This document shows positions 19,711 to 28,128 of a stretch of 64,000 nt of DNA, piece after piece. The translations under genes were made by a program, and so were the position numbers. Origin of the DNA: Rhizobium lusitanum (GTDB taxonomy: Bacteria > Pseudomonadota > Alphaproteobacteria > Rhizobiales > Rhizobiaceae); assembly GCF_014189535.1 (NCBI RefSeq), contig NZ_CP050308.1, forward strand, positions 2,717,001 through 2,781,000, read 5' to 3'. Positions within the stretch are counted from its first letter, which is position 1, and each line of letters begins with the position of its first letter. A model generated the notes under the pieces. It made no database searches and had not been told where the DNA came from. It saw only the letters and a program-made list of their open reading frames with translations.

Positions 19711-20169
19711 ATGGTCGCCCGGAAGAGTCTTAGCGGAAATTACTGCCCGAGCGCGCGATCACTGGATGTGATCGGCGACTGGTGGTCGCTGCTCATCGTC
19801 CGCGACGCCTTTGACGGGCTGACGCGCTTCGGCGAATTCCAGAAGAGCCTCGGCATCGCCAAGAACATTCTGGCCCAGCGGCTACGCACGCTGGTCGAGC
19901 GTGGCATTCTCATGTCGGTTCCAGCGGCCAATGGCGGCGCGCATCAGGAATATCACCTGACCGACATGGGCCGCGATCTCTTCCCGGTCATGGTGGCGCT
20001 GCGGCAATGGGGGGAGCGCTATCTGTTCGAACCGGGCGAGCCGCATTCAACGCTCGTCGAACGCGACACCGGCCGGCCCATCCGCCTTGATGTCCGAACG
20101 GATGACGGCAACGCGATTACCGCCGACAGGGCACTCATTCTCAAGGTGCCCGTCACGGACGAGGACTGA
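19711..20169 (+). CDS. HxlR-family transcriptional regulator
   Basis: 152-residue winged-helix protein of the HxlR/YodB type. It has the early CPSARSLDVIGDWWSLLIVRD hallmark (in two parts CPSARSLDVI and GDWWSLLIVRD), the helix RFGEFQKSLGIAKNILAQRL and wing YHLTDMGRDLFPV. A single Cys near the N-terminus could act as the thiol sensor known for some family members. The start at 19711 is chosen because GGAAGAGG precedes it and because the alternative ATG at 19681 lies within the likely -10 box. Confidence 0.87.
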   Translation: MVARKSLSGNYCPSARSLDVIGDWWSLLIVRDAFDGLTRFGEFQKSLGIAKNILAQRLRTLVERGILMSVPAANGGAHQEYHLTDMGRDLFPVMVALRQWGERYLFEPGEPHSTLVERDTGRPIRLDVRTDDGNAITADRALILKVPVTDED

Positions 20170-20253
20170 CAGGTCGCGCCGCCAGCCGACCTTTGGCTCT
20201 CGCATATTCTTGTTCGTCGGCTTCCGTGCGCTTATGAAGTCCACAAAAGCCTG

Positions 20254-21360
20254 TCAGCTTACGCCCGCAAAGCTTCCCGACAGTGTCAGGTCGGGAAAAT
20301 AGCCCTCCGCCTTGTTTCCGACAGTCTTCCCACCGGTGAGGCCTCCCTGGATTTCCGAACCGAAGAATGAATAGGGGAATGTCGGCGATACGGCGCTGAC
20401 CTCGTCCAGGCGGCGGCGCAGTTCGGGCGGGATCTCGAATTCCACGGCTGCGAGATTGTCCTTGAGCTGGTCCAGCCTGGTGGCGCCGAGGATGACCGAG
20501 GCCACGCCCGGCTGCGTCATCACCCAGTTTACGGCCACCTGCGCCATGCTGCGGCCAAGCGCGGCCGATACTTTTTCAAGCTCGGCGACGATTGCCCAGT
20601 TCCGCTCGGTGAATTTCTGGAAGCCGGGATTGCTCGTGCCGCGTACCGTCTCAAGCCGCCCACTGACCTGCTCCTTCGAATCGGACCGGTATTTTCCGCT
20701 CAAGAAACCGCTTGCCAGCGGGCTCCAGACCATGATCCCCGCGCCGTAGCGGGTGCCAAAGGGGATGAATTCCTGCTCGATATTGCGCTCCGCCAGGGAG
20801 TATTCCATCTGCAGCGCCGAAACCGGCTCGTAACCCCGGTGTTCGGCCACGGCCTGCGCACGGCTGGCATACCAGGCCGGTACGTCCGAAAGGCCGACAT
20901 GGCGCACTTTTCCGGAGCGGACGAGATCGTCGAGTGTACGCATGACCTCTTCGGGCGGCGTCAGCCGATCCCAGCAATGCAGCAAATAGAGGTCGATATG
21001 GTCGGTGTTCAGCCGCTTCAGCGAGCCCTCGACCGCGCGCAGGATGTTCTTGCGACCATTGCCGGCGGTGTTCGGATTGTTGCCGGCGATATTCATGCTG
21101 AACTTGGTCGCGATCACGGCCTCGTCACGCAGGCCGCGCTCAGTGATGAATTCGCCCAGCCACGCTTCCGATGTCCCGCCCGTATAGGCGTCGGCCGTGT
21201 CGAAGAAATTACCGCCGGCCTCGACATAGGCGTCGAACATGGCGCGCGCGGTGTCCTTGTCTGCGCCCCAGCCCCATTCCGTGCCGAAGGTCATGGCGCC
21301 AAGCGCAAGCTGCGGCACCTTCAGGCCGCTATTGCCGAGTGTGTAATAGGTCATGCCCAT
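20254..21360 (-). CDS. Aldo/keto reductase
   Basis: NADPH-dependent reductase of aldehydes and ketones, TIM barrel, 368 residues. The AKR tetrad is visible: Asp54 and Tyr59 (FFDTADAYTGG), Lys86 (ATKFS) and the His in LLHCWD near residue 127. The C-terminal cofactor region includes GASVILGATRLDQL-like spacing (VASVILGATRLDQL). Length and motifs fit the AKR11/12-like bacterial group. The start at 21360 has AGGA 8 nt upstream; an upstream extension to 21438 is unsupported. It is divergent from a LysR gene, the probable regulator. Confidence 0.88.
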   Translation of the reverse strand: MGMTYYTLGNSGLKVPQLALGAMTFGTEWGWGADKDTARAMFDAYVEAGGNFFDTADAYTGGTSEAWLGEFITERGLRDEAVIATKFSMNIAGNNPNTAGNGRKNILRAVEGSLKRLNTDHIDLYLLHCWDRLTPPEEVMRTLDDLVRSGKVRHVGLSDVPAWYASRAQAVAEHRGYEPVSALQMEYSLAERNIEQEFIPFGTRYGAGIMVWSPLASGFLSGKYRSDSKEQVSGRLETVRGTSNPGFQKFTERNWAIVAELEKVSAALGRSMAQVAVNWVMTQPGVASVILGATRLDQLKDNLAAVEFEIPPELRRRLDEVSAVSPTFPYSFFGSEIQGGLTGGKTVGNKAEGYFPDLTLSGSFAGVS

Positions 21361-21496
21361 GGGTTTGATCCTCGCTTGTTGATCTCGTTTGCGCGGCAGG
21401 TTCTCCCGCATCGCGGTTCGCCAGGGTAGGATGCGCAAAAAGCCTCTATTCGATAAGATCGTTTATTCTTCATGCAGTATACGATATCATTCATGA

Positions 21497-22399
21497 ATGG
21501 ATCGCGATCTGCTTGCCCATCTCCCGGTTATCGTTGCCGTGGCCCGTCGCGGTGGCTTTGCCGCCGCTGCCGCCGAACTCGGCATGAGCCCGTCGGCGGT
21601 TAGCCATGCCGTGCGGTTGGTGGAGGAGCGGCTGGGCCAGCCGCTATTTGCCCGTACGACCCGCAGCGTGGCGCTGACGGATGCGGGCAAGAGTCTCGTC
21701 GGCACACTAACGCCGGCCTTGCAGGATATTCATGAGCGGATGGAGCGTATCCGCTCGGTCAAGGGCCGGCCGAGCGGCCTACTCCGGATTAATGCCGCGC
21801 GAATTAGCCTGCCGCTCGCCGTAACCCCGATCATTGCCGCGATGGCGGAGCGTTATCCCGATGTCGAGGTCGAGATATTCTCCGATGAGCGCCTGACCGA
21901 TATCGTCTCCGAGGGTTTCGACGCCGGAATTCGCATCGGCGAGATGATCGCGCAAGACATGGTGGCGGTGCGGCTGACGCCGCCGTTCCGCTCCATCATC
22001 GTTGCCTCGCCCGGTTACATCGGCAGCTACGGTCGCCCGATGAATCTCACGGATCTTTCGCAGCACAATTGCATCGGCTACCGGCTCATTCGCTCCGGCG
22101 GACTCTATCAGTGGGACTTGGTACAGGATGGCCGTGATGTGGCCGTGGCGGTGCGGGGTTCGGCGATCGTCACGGAATCACACTCGGCCGTCGAGCTGGC
22201 GCTTGCCGGCGTTGGCCTTGCCTATGTGTTCGAGCCGCTGGTGAAGGCCGATATTGCCGCAGGCCGGCTCATTCAGGTGCTGGATCCTTACGCCGTCACC
22301 GAGGACGGCCTCTTCCTCTATTTCCCCCGACGCGCTGAACTGGCGCCGAAGCTCAGGGCCTTCATCGACACCGCCCGGAGCGTCGGCCGCGAATCTTAG
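21497..22399 (+). CDS. LysR-family transcriptional regulator
   Basis: 300-residue LTTR. The HTH (residues about 6-60) reads LPVIVAVARRGGFAAAAAEL then MSPSAVSHAVRLVEERLGQP. The effector domain follows, with the RIGEMIAQDMVAVRL stretch of the YafC/DmlR-like branch. No clear ribosome binding site precedes the ATG; the start codon lies within a 12-bp perfect palindrome (21488-21499). It is divergent from the aldo/keto reductase, its likely target. Confidence 0.88.
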   Translation: MDRDLLAHLPVIVAVARRGGFAAAAAELGMSPSAVSHAVRLVEERLGQPLFARTTRSVALTDAGKSLVGTLTPALQDIHERMERIRSVKGRPSGLLRINAARISLPLAVTPIIAAMAERYPDVEVEIFSDERLTDIVSEGFDAGIRIGEMIAQDMVAVRLTPPFRSIIVASPGYIGSYGRPMNLTDLSQHNCIGYRLIRSGGLYQWDLVQDGRDVAVAVRGSAIVTESHSAVELALAGVGLAYVFEPLVKADIAAGRLIQVLDPYAVTEDGLFLYFPRRAELAPKLRAFIDTARSVGRES

Positions 22400-22457
22400 A
22401 TATGGCGCGGGCATAGGCAGTCTGATGTTGATGTCAGGAAATAAGTAGCCGTAGAGA

Positions 22458-22547
22458 TGGCGGACAAGGTGGGATTCGAACCCACGGTACGCTTTCACGC
22501 ACACACGCGTTCCAGGCGTGCGCCTTAAACCACTCGGCCACCTGTCC
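22458..22547 (-). tRNA. tRNA-Ser (anticodon GGA)
   Basis: Reading the minus strand from 22547, the acceptor GGACAGG pairs with the 3' CCTTGTCC-like end. The anticodon stem CACGC/GCGTG encloses loop CTGGAAC, giving anticodon GGA. A long variable arm (class II) and the T arm GGGTTCGAATCCC follow, and the encoded CCA is at 22458-22460. The 90-nt length is right for tRNA-Ser. No integrase or partial tRNA duplicate lies nearby. Confidence 0.96.
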
Positions 22548-22779
22548 ATCTGCACTTTCGCATCCGACGAAGGAGCTATTGTGGGAACGGCGCGATATAT
22601 ACCGATGATTTTTCAGGGATCAACCCAAATCTGACAGTTTTTTGACTTCTGGACAAAAAACTCTGGGCTTCGGCACCATTGCACTTGTTTCTCATGCAAC
22701 TTATTTAAGGAAAAGGACGGAGTTTAGTGCTGTTGGCCAGTCGTGTATGGCCGAGAGTTATGAGTATCGGGAGGAGTTC

Positions 22780-23097
22780 GTGCGTTTCCTGTTGCGTTTT
22801 GCCAGCCTAGTCGCGCTGGTGGTTGCCGTGGTTGCGGGAACTATCGATTCTATCCAGTCGGTCGCGGCGTCTGCCGTGGTGATGACGCCGATGGGGGATG
22901 CCTGGAAGGATGTGAGCCCGTCCTCGCTCGCCAATGTCCAGTCCTTGATCTCCTATTATATTCATCCCCGCCTCTATGATCTGGCGATGCAATGGCTGCT
23001 GTTCCAGCCGGCTTTCGCGGTCTTCCTGGTGCTCTCGCTGTTGTTGTGGATGGTGGCCTACAAGAAGCCGCCGGTTGCAGGCCGTTTCAGCGTCTAA
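22780..23097 (+). CDS. Small conserved-looking membrane protein, function unknown
   Basis: 105 residues from a GTG start preceded by GGGAGGAG (22769-22776). There are two hydrophobic segments: one N-terminal (RFLLRFASLVALVVAVVAG) and one C-terminal (FAVFLVLSLLLWMVAY), separated by about 45 polar residues containing the LISYYIHPRLYDLAMQWLL stretch. I do not recognise a named family. In-phase sequence extends upstream to 22642, but without a comparable ribosome binding site. It stands alone between tRNA-Ser and the nucleoside importer. Confidence 0.65.
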   Translation: MRFLLRFASLVALVVAVVAGTIDSIQSVAASAVVMTPMGDAWKDVSPSSLANVQSLISYYIHPRLYDLAMQWLLFQPAFAVFLVLSLLLWMVAYKKPPVAGRFSV

Positions 23098-23445
23098 GGC
23101 CGGCTGCTGTTCCTCGATATATGTTTCGAAAGCTGTTCCGGCTATGCAGTTCGGCGACGTCCGGAGGCGCATCGGCGGGGCTGTTTTTGCCTTGCTTGGC
23201 CGCTTGGTTGGCTAATAAAAACGCAGTTCGAGAGCGGAATTGTCCAAAAAACAGTCCCTTTGAGCGGGTTTTTGGCAATTCCCACAAATCTTTACCAACT
23301 GAAAAATTTCTGGTGAATTTTTCGTACAGCCATGCAAGGATGCGCGCCAGCTTGGCCTCGGGGGAGGCCGGCGGTTCCGCAGACATGTCCGGTCAACGGG
23401 CTTGCGGGAGGACCCAACAAGATAGAAACAACAGGGCTGCAACTC
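23098..23445. other. 348-bp intergenic leader of the nucleoside importer with an interrupted inverted repeat
   Basis: No gene is supported here. AATTGTCCAAAAAAC (23238-23252) and GGTTTTTGGCAATT (23267-23280) can pair over about 13 positions with one or two interruptions, around a 14-nt loop. It could be an operator or a leader hairpin ahead of the BMP gene. The rest shows nothing I can name. Confidence 0.4.
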
Positions 23446-24441
23446 ATGAAAAAATCCCTTTTGACGCTTTTCGCCTTGGCTGCCATGTCGGCAACGGCGC
23501 TTGCGGCCGACATCAAGCCGGCGATCGTCTACGGCACCGGCGGCAAGTTCGACAAGTCCTTCAACGAAGCGGCCTATAACGGCGCCGAAAAGTTCAAGAA
23601 GGAAACCGGCATCGCCTATCGCGACTTCGAACCGACCGGCGACACCCAGGGCGAACAGGCGCTGCGCAACTTCGCCAGCAAGGGTTTTAACCCGGTGATT
23701 GCCGTTTCCTTCGCCTGGACCTCCGCTCTCCAGAAGGTTGCAGCCGAATATCCGAAGACCGAATTCGTTCTGATCGACGACAGTCTTGATCTGCCGAACG
23801 TCCGTTCCGTCAAGTTCAAGGAAAATGAAGGCTCGTATCTCGCCGGCGTCATGGCCGCTCTGTCTTCGAAGACCGGCAAGATCGGTTTCGTCGGCGGCAT
23901 GGACATTCCGCTGATCCGCAAGTTCGAATGCGGCTACGAACTGGGTGCCCGCGCCGCCAATCCGAAGATCGAAGTCTTCCAGAACATGGCCGGCACGACC
24001 GGTGCTGCCTGGAACGACCCGGTTCGCGGCGGCGAGCTCACCAAGAACCAGATCGACCAGGGCGCAGACGTGGTCTACGCGGCTGCCGGCGCGACCGGCC
24101 TTGGCGTGCTGCAGACGGCTGCCGACAACAAGAAGCTTTCCGTCGGTGTCGATAGTAACCAGAACTACCTGCATCCGGGTTCGGTTCTGACCTCCGTCGT
24201 CAAGCGCGTTGACCTCGCAGTCTACAATGCCTTCAGCGATTCCAAGGCTGGCAAGTTTACGCCCGGCACGCAGGAACTCGGCCTCAAGGAAGAAGGCGTC
24301 GGCGTAGCTCTGGACGACAACAACAAGCCGCTCATCACCCCGGAAATCAAGTCCGCCATCGATAAGGCGACCGCCGATATCATTGCCGGCACGATCAAGG
24401 TACACGACTACACGACCGATAACGCCTGCCCGAAGAGCTGA
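23446..24441 (+). CDS. BMP-family nucleoside ABC transporter substrate-binding protein
   Basis: Periplasmic binding protein of the Bmp (PnrA/TmpC) family, 331 residues, which bind purine and other nucleosides. The Sec signal peptide ends at LAAMSATALA; there is no lipobox, so the mature protein is soluble. Family traits are GTGGKFDKSFNEAAYNGAEK near the start, IDDSLDLPNV, and the VYAAAGATGLGVLQTA hinge. The start is the ATG at 23446 with AGGG upstream. A strong terminator-like hairpin follows the stop, and the ATPase and permease genes come after, so this is the first and most expressed gene of the importer operon. Confidence 0.92.
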   Translation: MKKSLLTLFALAAMSATALAADIKPAIVYGTGGKFDKSFNEAAYNGAEKFKKETGIAYRDFEPTGDTQGEQALRNFASKGFNPVIAVSFAWTSALQKVAAEYPKTEFVLIDDSLDLPNVRSVKFKENEGSYLAGVMAALSSKTGKIGFVGGMDIPLIRKFECGYELGARAANPKIEVFQNMAGTTGAAWNDPVRGGELTKNQIDQGADVVYAAAGATGLGVLQTAADNKKLSVGVDSNQNYLHPGSVLTSVVKRVDLAVYNAFSDSKAGKFTPGTQELGLKEEGVGVALDDNNKPLITPEIKSAIDKATADIIAGTIKVHDYTTDNACPKS

Positions 24442-24450
24442 TATGAAATT

Positions 24451-24488
24451 AGGGCGTATGACGGCATCAAAACGTCATACGCCCTTTT
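24451..24488 (+). terminator. Strong hairpin between the binding-protein gene and transporter genes
   Basis: AGGGCGTATGACG (24451-24463) pairs perfectly with CGTCATACGCCCT (24473-24485) around a 9-nt loop, and TTTT (24485-24488) follows. It is probably a partial terminator that keeps binding-protein mRNA in excess over the membrane components. Confidence 0.8.
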
Positions 24489-24521
24489 CTTATCCGGAAT
24501 TCTGATTTCTGGAGCCGTGTA

Positions 24522-26033
24522 GTGAGCCAATTGCCTGCCATCGAACTTGTGGGCATCGACAAGAAGTTCGGTGCCGTCCACGCCAATAAAGACATCAACC
24601 TGACCGTTTCCAAGGGTTCGATCCACGGGATTATCGGAGAAAACGGTGCCGGGAAGTCGACTCTGATGTCGATCATCTACGGCTTCTATCAGGCCGATAG
24701 CGGCGAGATCCGCATCAATGGCAATCCTATCGCCATCCGTGACAGCCAGACGGCCATCGCCGCCGGCATCGGCATGGTGCACCAGCATTTCATGCTGGTC
24801 GATAATTTCTCCGTGCTGGAAAACATCATGCTCGGTGCCGAAGGCGGAGCCCTTCTGGCCAAGGGCGTTGCTGCGGCCCGCGCCGAGCTTGGCAGGCTGG
24901 AGGCGGATTACGGGCTGGACGTCGATCCTGACGCCCTGATCGAAGAACTCCCCGTCGGCCAGCAGCAGCGCGTCGAGATCCTGAAGGCCATGTATCGTGG
25001 CGCCGAGATCCTTATCCTCGATGAGCCCACCGGCGTGTTGACGCCCGCCGAAGCCGACAACCTGTTCCGGATCCTGCGCGTGCTGCGCGACCAGGGCAAG
25101 ACCATCCTTCTCATTACCCATAAGCTGCGCGAGATCATGGCGATCACCGATACGGTATCGGTCATGCGCCGCGGCGAAATGGTGGCGACGCGCAAGACCG
25201 CCGAGACCACCGTCGAAGAGCTGGCCGAGCTGATGGTCGGCCGCCGCGTGCTGCTGCGTGTCGAAAAAGGCACCGCCCATCCCGGCGATATCCTGCTCTC
25301 TGTCCGTAACCTCACCGTCAAGGACGGTCGCGGTGTCACCATGGTCGACAATGTCTCCTTCGACGTGCGCGCCGGCGAGATCGTCGGCATCGCCGGCGTT
25401 GCCGGCAACGGCCAGTCTGAGCTGCTGGAGGCGATTGCCGGTATCCGCAAGCCGGCCTCGGGCGAGATCTGTCTGCACGGCAAGCCGATCGGCGCCGCCG
25501 ATCCTGCCGCCCTGCGTGCCCTCGGCCTTGCCCATATCCCCGAAGATCGCCACCATATGGGCCTCGTCCTCAAATTCGAGGAATATGAGAATTCGATGCT
25601 CGGCTATCACCGTGACCCCAAATATGGCAGGGCCGGCCTGCTCGACCTCGATGCCATGCGCAAGGATGCGATCGAGAAGATCGAGAAATACGACATCCGC
25701 CCGCCGAACGCCCGGCTGAAGACCGCCAATTTCTCCGGTGGCAACCAGCAGAAGATCGTCGTCGCCCGTGAGATCGAGCGTGATCCGAAGGCCCTGCTGA
25801 TTGGCCAGCCGACGCGCGGCGTCGACATCGGCGCCATCGAGTTCATCCATCGCCGCATCATCGAGATGCGCGACGCCGGCAAGGCGATCCTGCTGGTTTC
25901 GGTGGAGCTGGATGAAATCCGCGCGCTTTCGGACCGCATCCTCGTCATGTTCGCCGGCCATGTCGTCGGCGAAAAAACGGCTGACGCCGGTGAACAGACA
26001 CTCGGCCTGATGATGGCCGGAATTGCCGCGTGA
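24522..26033 (+). CDS. Nucleoside ABC transporter, double ATPase
   Basis: 503-residue tandem ABC ATPase of the sugar/nucleoside type, with a GTG start behind GGAG. Domain 1 has an intact Walker A (GENGAGKST, residues 39-47) and a degenerate signature LPVGQQQRV with DEPTGVLTPAE. Domain 2 has a signature FSGGNQQKIV, but its Walker A position reads GVAGNGQSE (no Lys) and its Walker B region reads LLIGQPTRGVD, without the Asp-Glu pair. One functional and one degenerate site is usual in this family. It pairs with the two permeases downstream; the stop at 26033 is 7 nt before the first permease ATG. Confidence 0.93.
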   Translation: MSQLPAIELVGIDKKFGAVHANKDINLTVSKGSIHGIIGENGAGKSTLMSIIYGFYQADSGEIRINGNPIAIRDSQTAIAAGIGMVHQHFMLVDNFSVLENIMLGAEGGALLAKGVAAARAELGRLEADYGLDVDPDALIEELPVGQQQRVEILKAMYRGAEILILDEPTGVLTPAEADNLFRILRVLRDQGKTILLITHKLREIMAITDTVSVMRRGEMVATRKTAETTVEELAELMVGRRVLLRVEKGTAHPGDILLSVRNLTVKDGRGVTMVDNVSFDVRAGEIVGIAGVAGNGQSELLEAIAGIRKPASGEICLHGKPIGAADPAALRALGLAHIPEDRHHMGLVLKFEEYENSMLGYHRDPKYGRAGLLDLDAMRKDAIEKIEKYDIRPPNARLKTANFSGGNQQKIVVAREIERDPKALLIGQPTRGVDIGAIEFIHRRIIEMRDAGKAILLVSVELDEIRALSDRILVMFAGHVVGEKTADAGEQTLGLMMAGIAA

Positions 26034-26040
26034 GGCCTTG

Positions 26041-27144
26041 ATGAGTACCGCATCCGTTCCGCTCCCCAATTGGATCAATTACGGCCTGATCCCGCTGATC
26101 AATCTGCTGTTGGCTTTCCTGGTCTCCGGCCTCGTCATCTGGTTCATCGGTCAGAATCCGTTCGATGCTTTTGTATCTCTGGTGCAAGGGGCGCTCGGCA
26201 ACGGCGAGTCCATCAGCTTCACGCTGTTTTATGCGACCAGCTTTATCTTCACCGGCCTGTCGGTCGCGGTCGCCATTCATGCTGGCCTGTTCAATATCGG
26301 CTCTGAAGGCCAGGCCTACATTGGCGGTCTGGGCGCGGCGCTGGTGGCATTGTCGCTGGACCGGTATGTGCCGTGGTATGTGACCATGCCGTTTGCGATG
26401 ATCGGCGCTGCGCTTTTCGGTGCTGCCTGGGCGTTTATTCCGGCCTGGATGCAAGCCAAGCGCGGCAGTCATATTGTCATCACGACCATCATGTTCAATT
26501 TCATCGGCGCGCCGCTGATGGTTTTTCTGCTGTCGCACGTCCTGATCGTGCCGGGAAAACAGGCGGCGGAATCGCGCACCTTTCTCGAGGGTGGCCAATT
26601 GCCGAAGCTCGATTGGCTGATCAATATCTTCGGCTCGTCGATTGGCGCCGCGCCGCTCAACGTCTCGTTCCTGATCGCGCTGGTGATGTGCTTCCTCGTC
26701 TGGTTGCTCATCTGGCGCACCAAACTCGGCTATGAGATGCGCACGCTCGGCCTCAGCCCGACCGCCGCCATCTATGCCGGCATTCCCTATGCGCGCACCG
26801 TCATTATCGCCATGCTGATATCGGGCGGTCTTGCCGGGATGATGGCGCTGAACCCCGTCATGGGGGCGCAGGCTCGCCTTGGCGTCGAGTTCGTCGCCGG
26901 CGCCGGCTTTGTCGGCATCGCCGTATCGCTGATGGGCCGCAATCACCCGTTCGGCATCATCCTGGCTGCTATTCTGTTCGGCATTCTCTACCAGGGAGGC
27001 GACAGCGTTTCCTTCGATATGCCGGAGATCAATCGCGACATGATCGCGATGATCCAGGGACTGGTGATCCTGTTCGTCGGTGCACTCGAATACATGCTGC
27101 GCCCGACATTCGTGCGTCTCTATCAACTGTTCGGCAGGGCGTGA
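26041..27144 (+). CDS. Nucleoside ABC transporter permease (first)
   Basis: Inner-membrane permease of the BPD_transp_2 (RbsC/BmpF-like) family, 367 residues, about nine hydrophobic segments. The conserved GLFNIGSEGQAYIGGLGAA (in the N-terminal third) is the typical Gly-rich motif of branched-chain/ribose/nucleoside permeases. I take the ATG at 26041 with GAGG upstream; an in-frame TTG at 26023 is less likely. It forms the channel with the next gene. Confidence 0.91.
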   Translation: MSTASVPLPNWINYGLIPLINLLLAFLVSGLVIWFIGQNPFDAFVSLVQGALGNGESISFTLFYATSFIFTGLSVAVAIHAGLFNIGSEGQAYIGGLGAALVALSLDRYVPWYVTMPFAMIGAALFGAAWAFIPAWMQAKRGSHIVITTIMFNFIGAPLMVFLLSHVLIVPGKQAAESRTFLEGGQLPKLDWLINIFGSSIGAAPLNVSFLIALVMCFLVWLLIWRTKLGYEMRTLGLSPTAAIYAGIPYARTVIIAMLISGGLAGMMALNPVMGAQARLGVEFVAGAGFVGIAVSLMGRNHPFGIILAAILFGILYQGGDSVSFDMPEINRDMIAMIQGLVILFVGALEYMLRPTFVRLYQLFGRA

Positions 27145-27153
27145 GGATCGACC

Positions 27154-28125
27154 ATGGATTATTATGACATCCTCATCAGTGTGCTCGGCTCGACCATCCG
27201 CCTGTCGATTCCCTTGATCTTTACGGCACTTGCAGGTTTGTTTTCCGAGCGTGCCGGCGTTTTCGATATCGGCCTTGAAGGCAAGATGCTGGCCGCCGCA
27301 TTTGCCGCCGCATGTATGGCGACGTTCACCGGATCCGCCTGGGCGGGGCTGGGCGCGGGCATCGTGGTCTCCGTCATATTCGGCCTGCTTCATGGCTTCG
27401 CCTCGATCACCAATCGCGGCAATCAGATTGTCTCCGGTGTTGCGATCAACTTTCTGATCGCCGGATTGACCGTCGTGCTCGGCCAGGCCTGGTTTGGCCA
27501 GGGCGGACGTACGCCACAGCTTGGCGCAGATGCGCGGTTCGTGCCGATCATCCTGCCGGGCGCCGATGCGATGCGCGGCGTGCCGATCGTTGGACCGCTC
27601 TATGCCAACGTCATTTCCGGCAATAACATTCTCACCTATCTTGCCTTCCTCGCCGTGCCGATTTCCTGGTGGATTCTGTACCGGACGCGATTTGGCCTGC
27701 GCCTGCGCGCCGTCGGCGAAAATCCCGGCGCTGTCGACACGGCCGGCATTTCGGTGACCTGGCTGCGTTATCGCGCATTGATCTGCGCCGGCATTCTCTG
27801 CGGCTTCTCCGGCACCTATCTCGCCATTGCCCAGTCGGCCGGCTTCATCGCCAACATGTCGGCCGGTAAGGGTTATATCGCGCTGGCCGCGTTGATCTTC
27901 GCCAAGTGGAAGCCGGTGCCGGTGATGCTGTCCTGTCTGCTCTTCGGCTTCCTCGACGCCTTCTCCAATTTCATGCAGGGCAAGTCGGTGCCTGGTATTG
28001 GCGAGGTGCCGGTACAGATTTTCCAGGCCTTGCCCTATATCCTCACCTGCATCCTGCTCGCAGGCTTTATCGGTGTCGCCAAACCGCCAAAGGCTGGTGG
28101 CGTACCCTATACCAAGGAGCGCTAG
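27154..28125 (+). CDS. Nucleoside ABC transporter permease (second)
   Basis: 323-residue BPD_transp_2 permease, partner of the preceding gene (BmpG-like). It carries the same internal motif, AGVFDIGLEGKMLAAAFAAA, and GYIALAALIFAKWKPVPVM near the C-terminal half. It starts 9 nt after the first permease and ends 3 nt before cdd, so uptake and salvage genes are in one operon. This supports nucleosides as the substrate. Confidence 0.91.
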   Translation: MDYYDILISVLGSTIRLSIPLIFTALAGLFSERAGVFDIGLEGKMLAAAFAAACMATFTGSAWAGLGAGIVVSVIFGLLHGFASITNRGNQIVSGVAINFLIAGLTVVLGQAWFGQGGRTPQLGADARFVPIILPGADAMRGVPIVGPLYANVISGNNILTYLAFLAVPISWWILYRTRFGLRLRAVGENPGAVDTAGISVTWLRYRALICAGILCGFSGTYLAIAQSAGFIANMSAGKGYIALAALIFAKWKPVPVMLSCLLFGFLDAFSNFMQGKSVPGIGEVPVQIFQALPYILTCILLAGFIGVAKPPKAGGVPYTKER

Positions 28126-28128
28126 TCC

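Noticed and set aside
22458..22547. Genomic-island attachment site at tRNA-Ser
   Set aside because: No integrase, no duplicated tRNA 3' end and no change of composition next to it.
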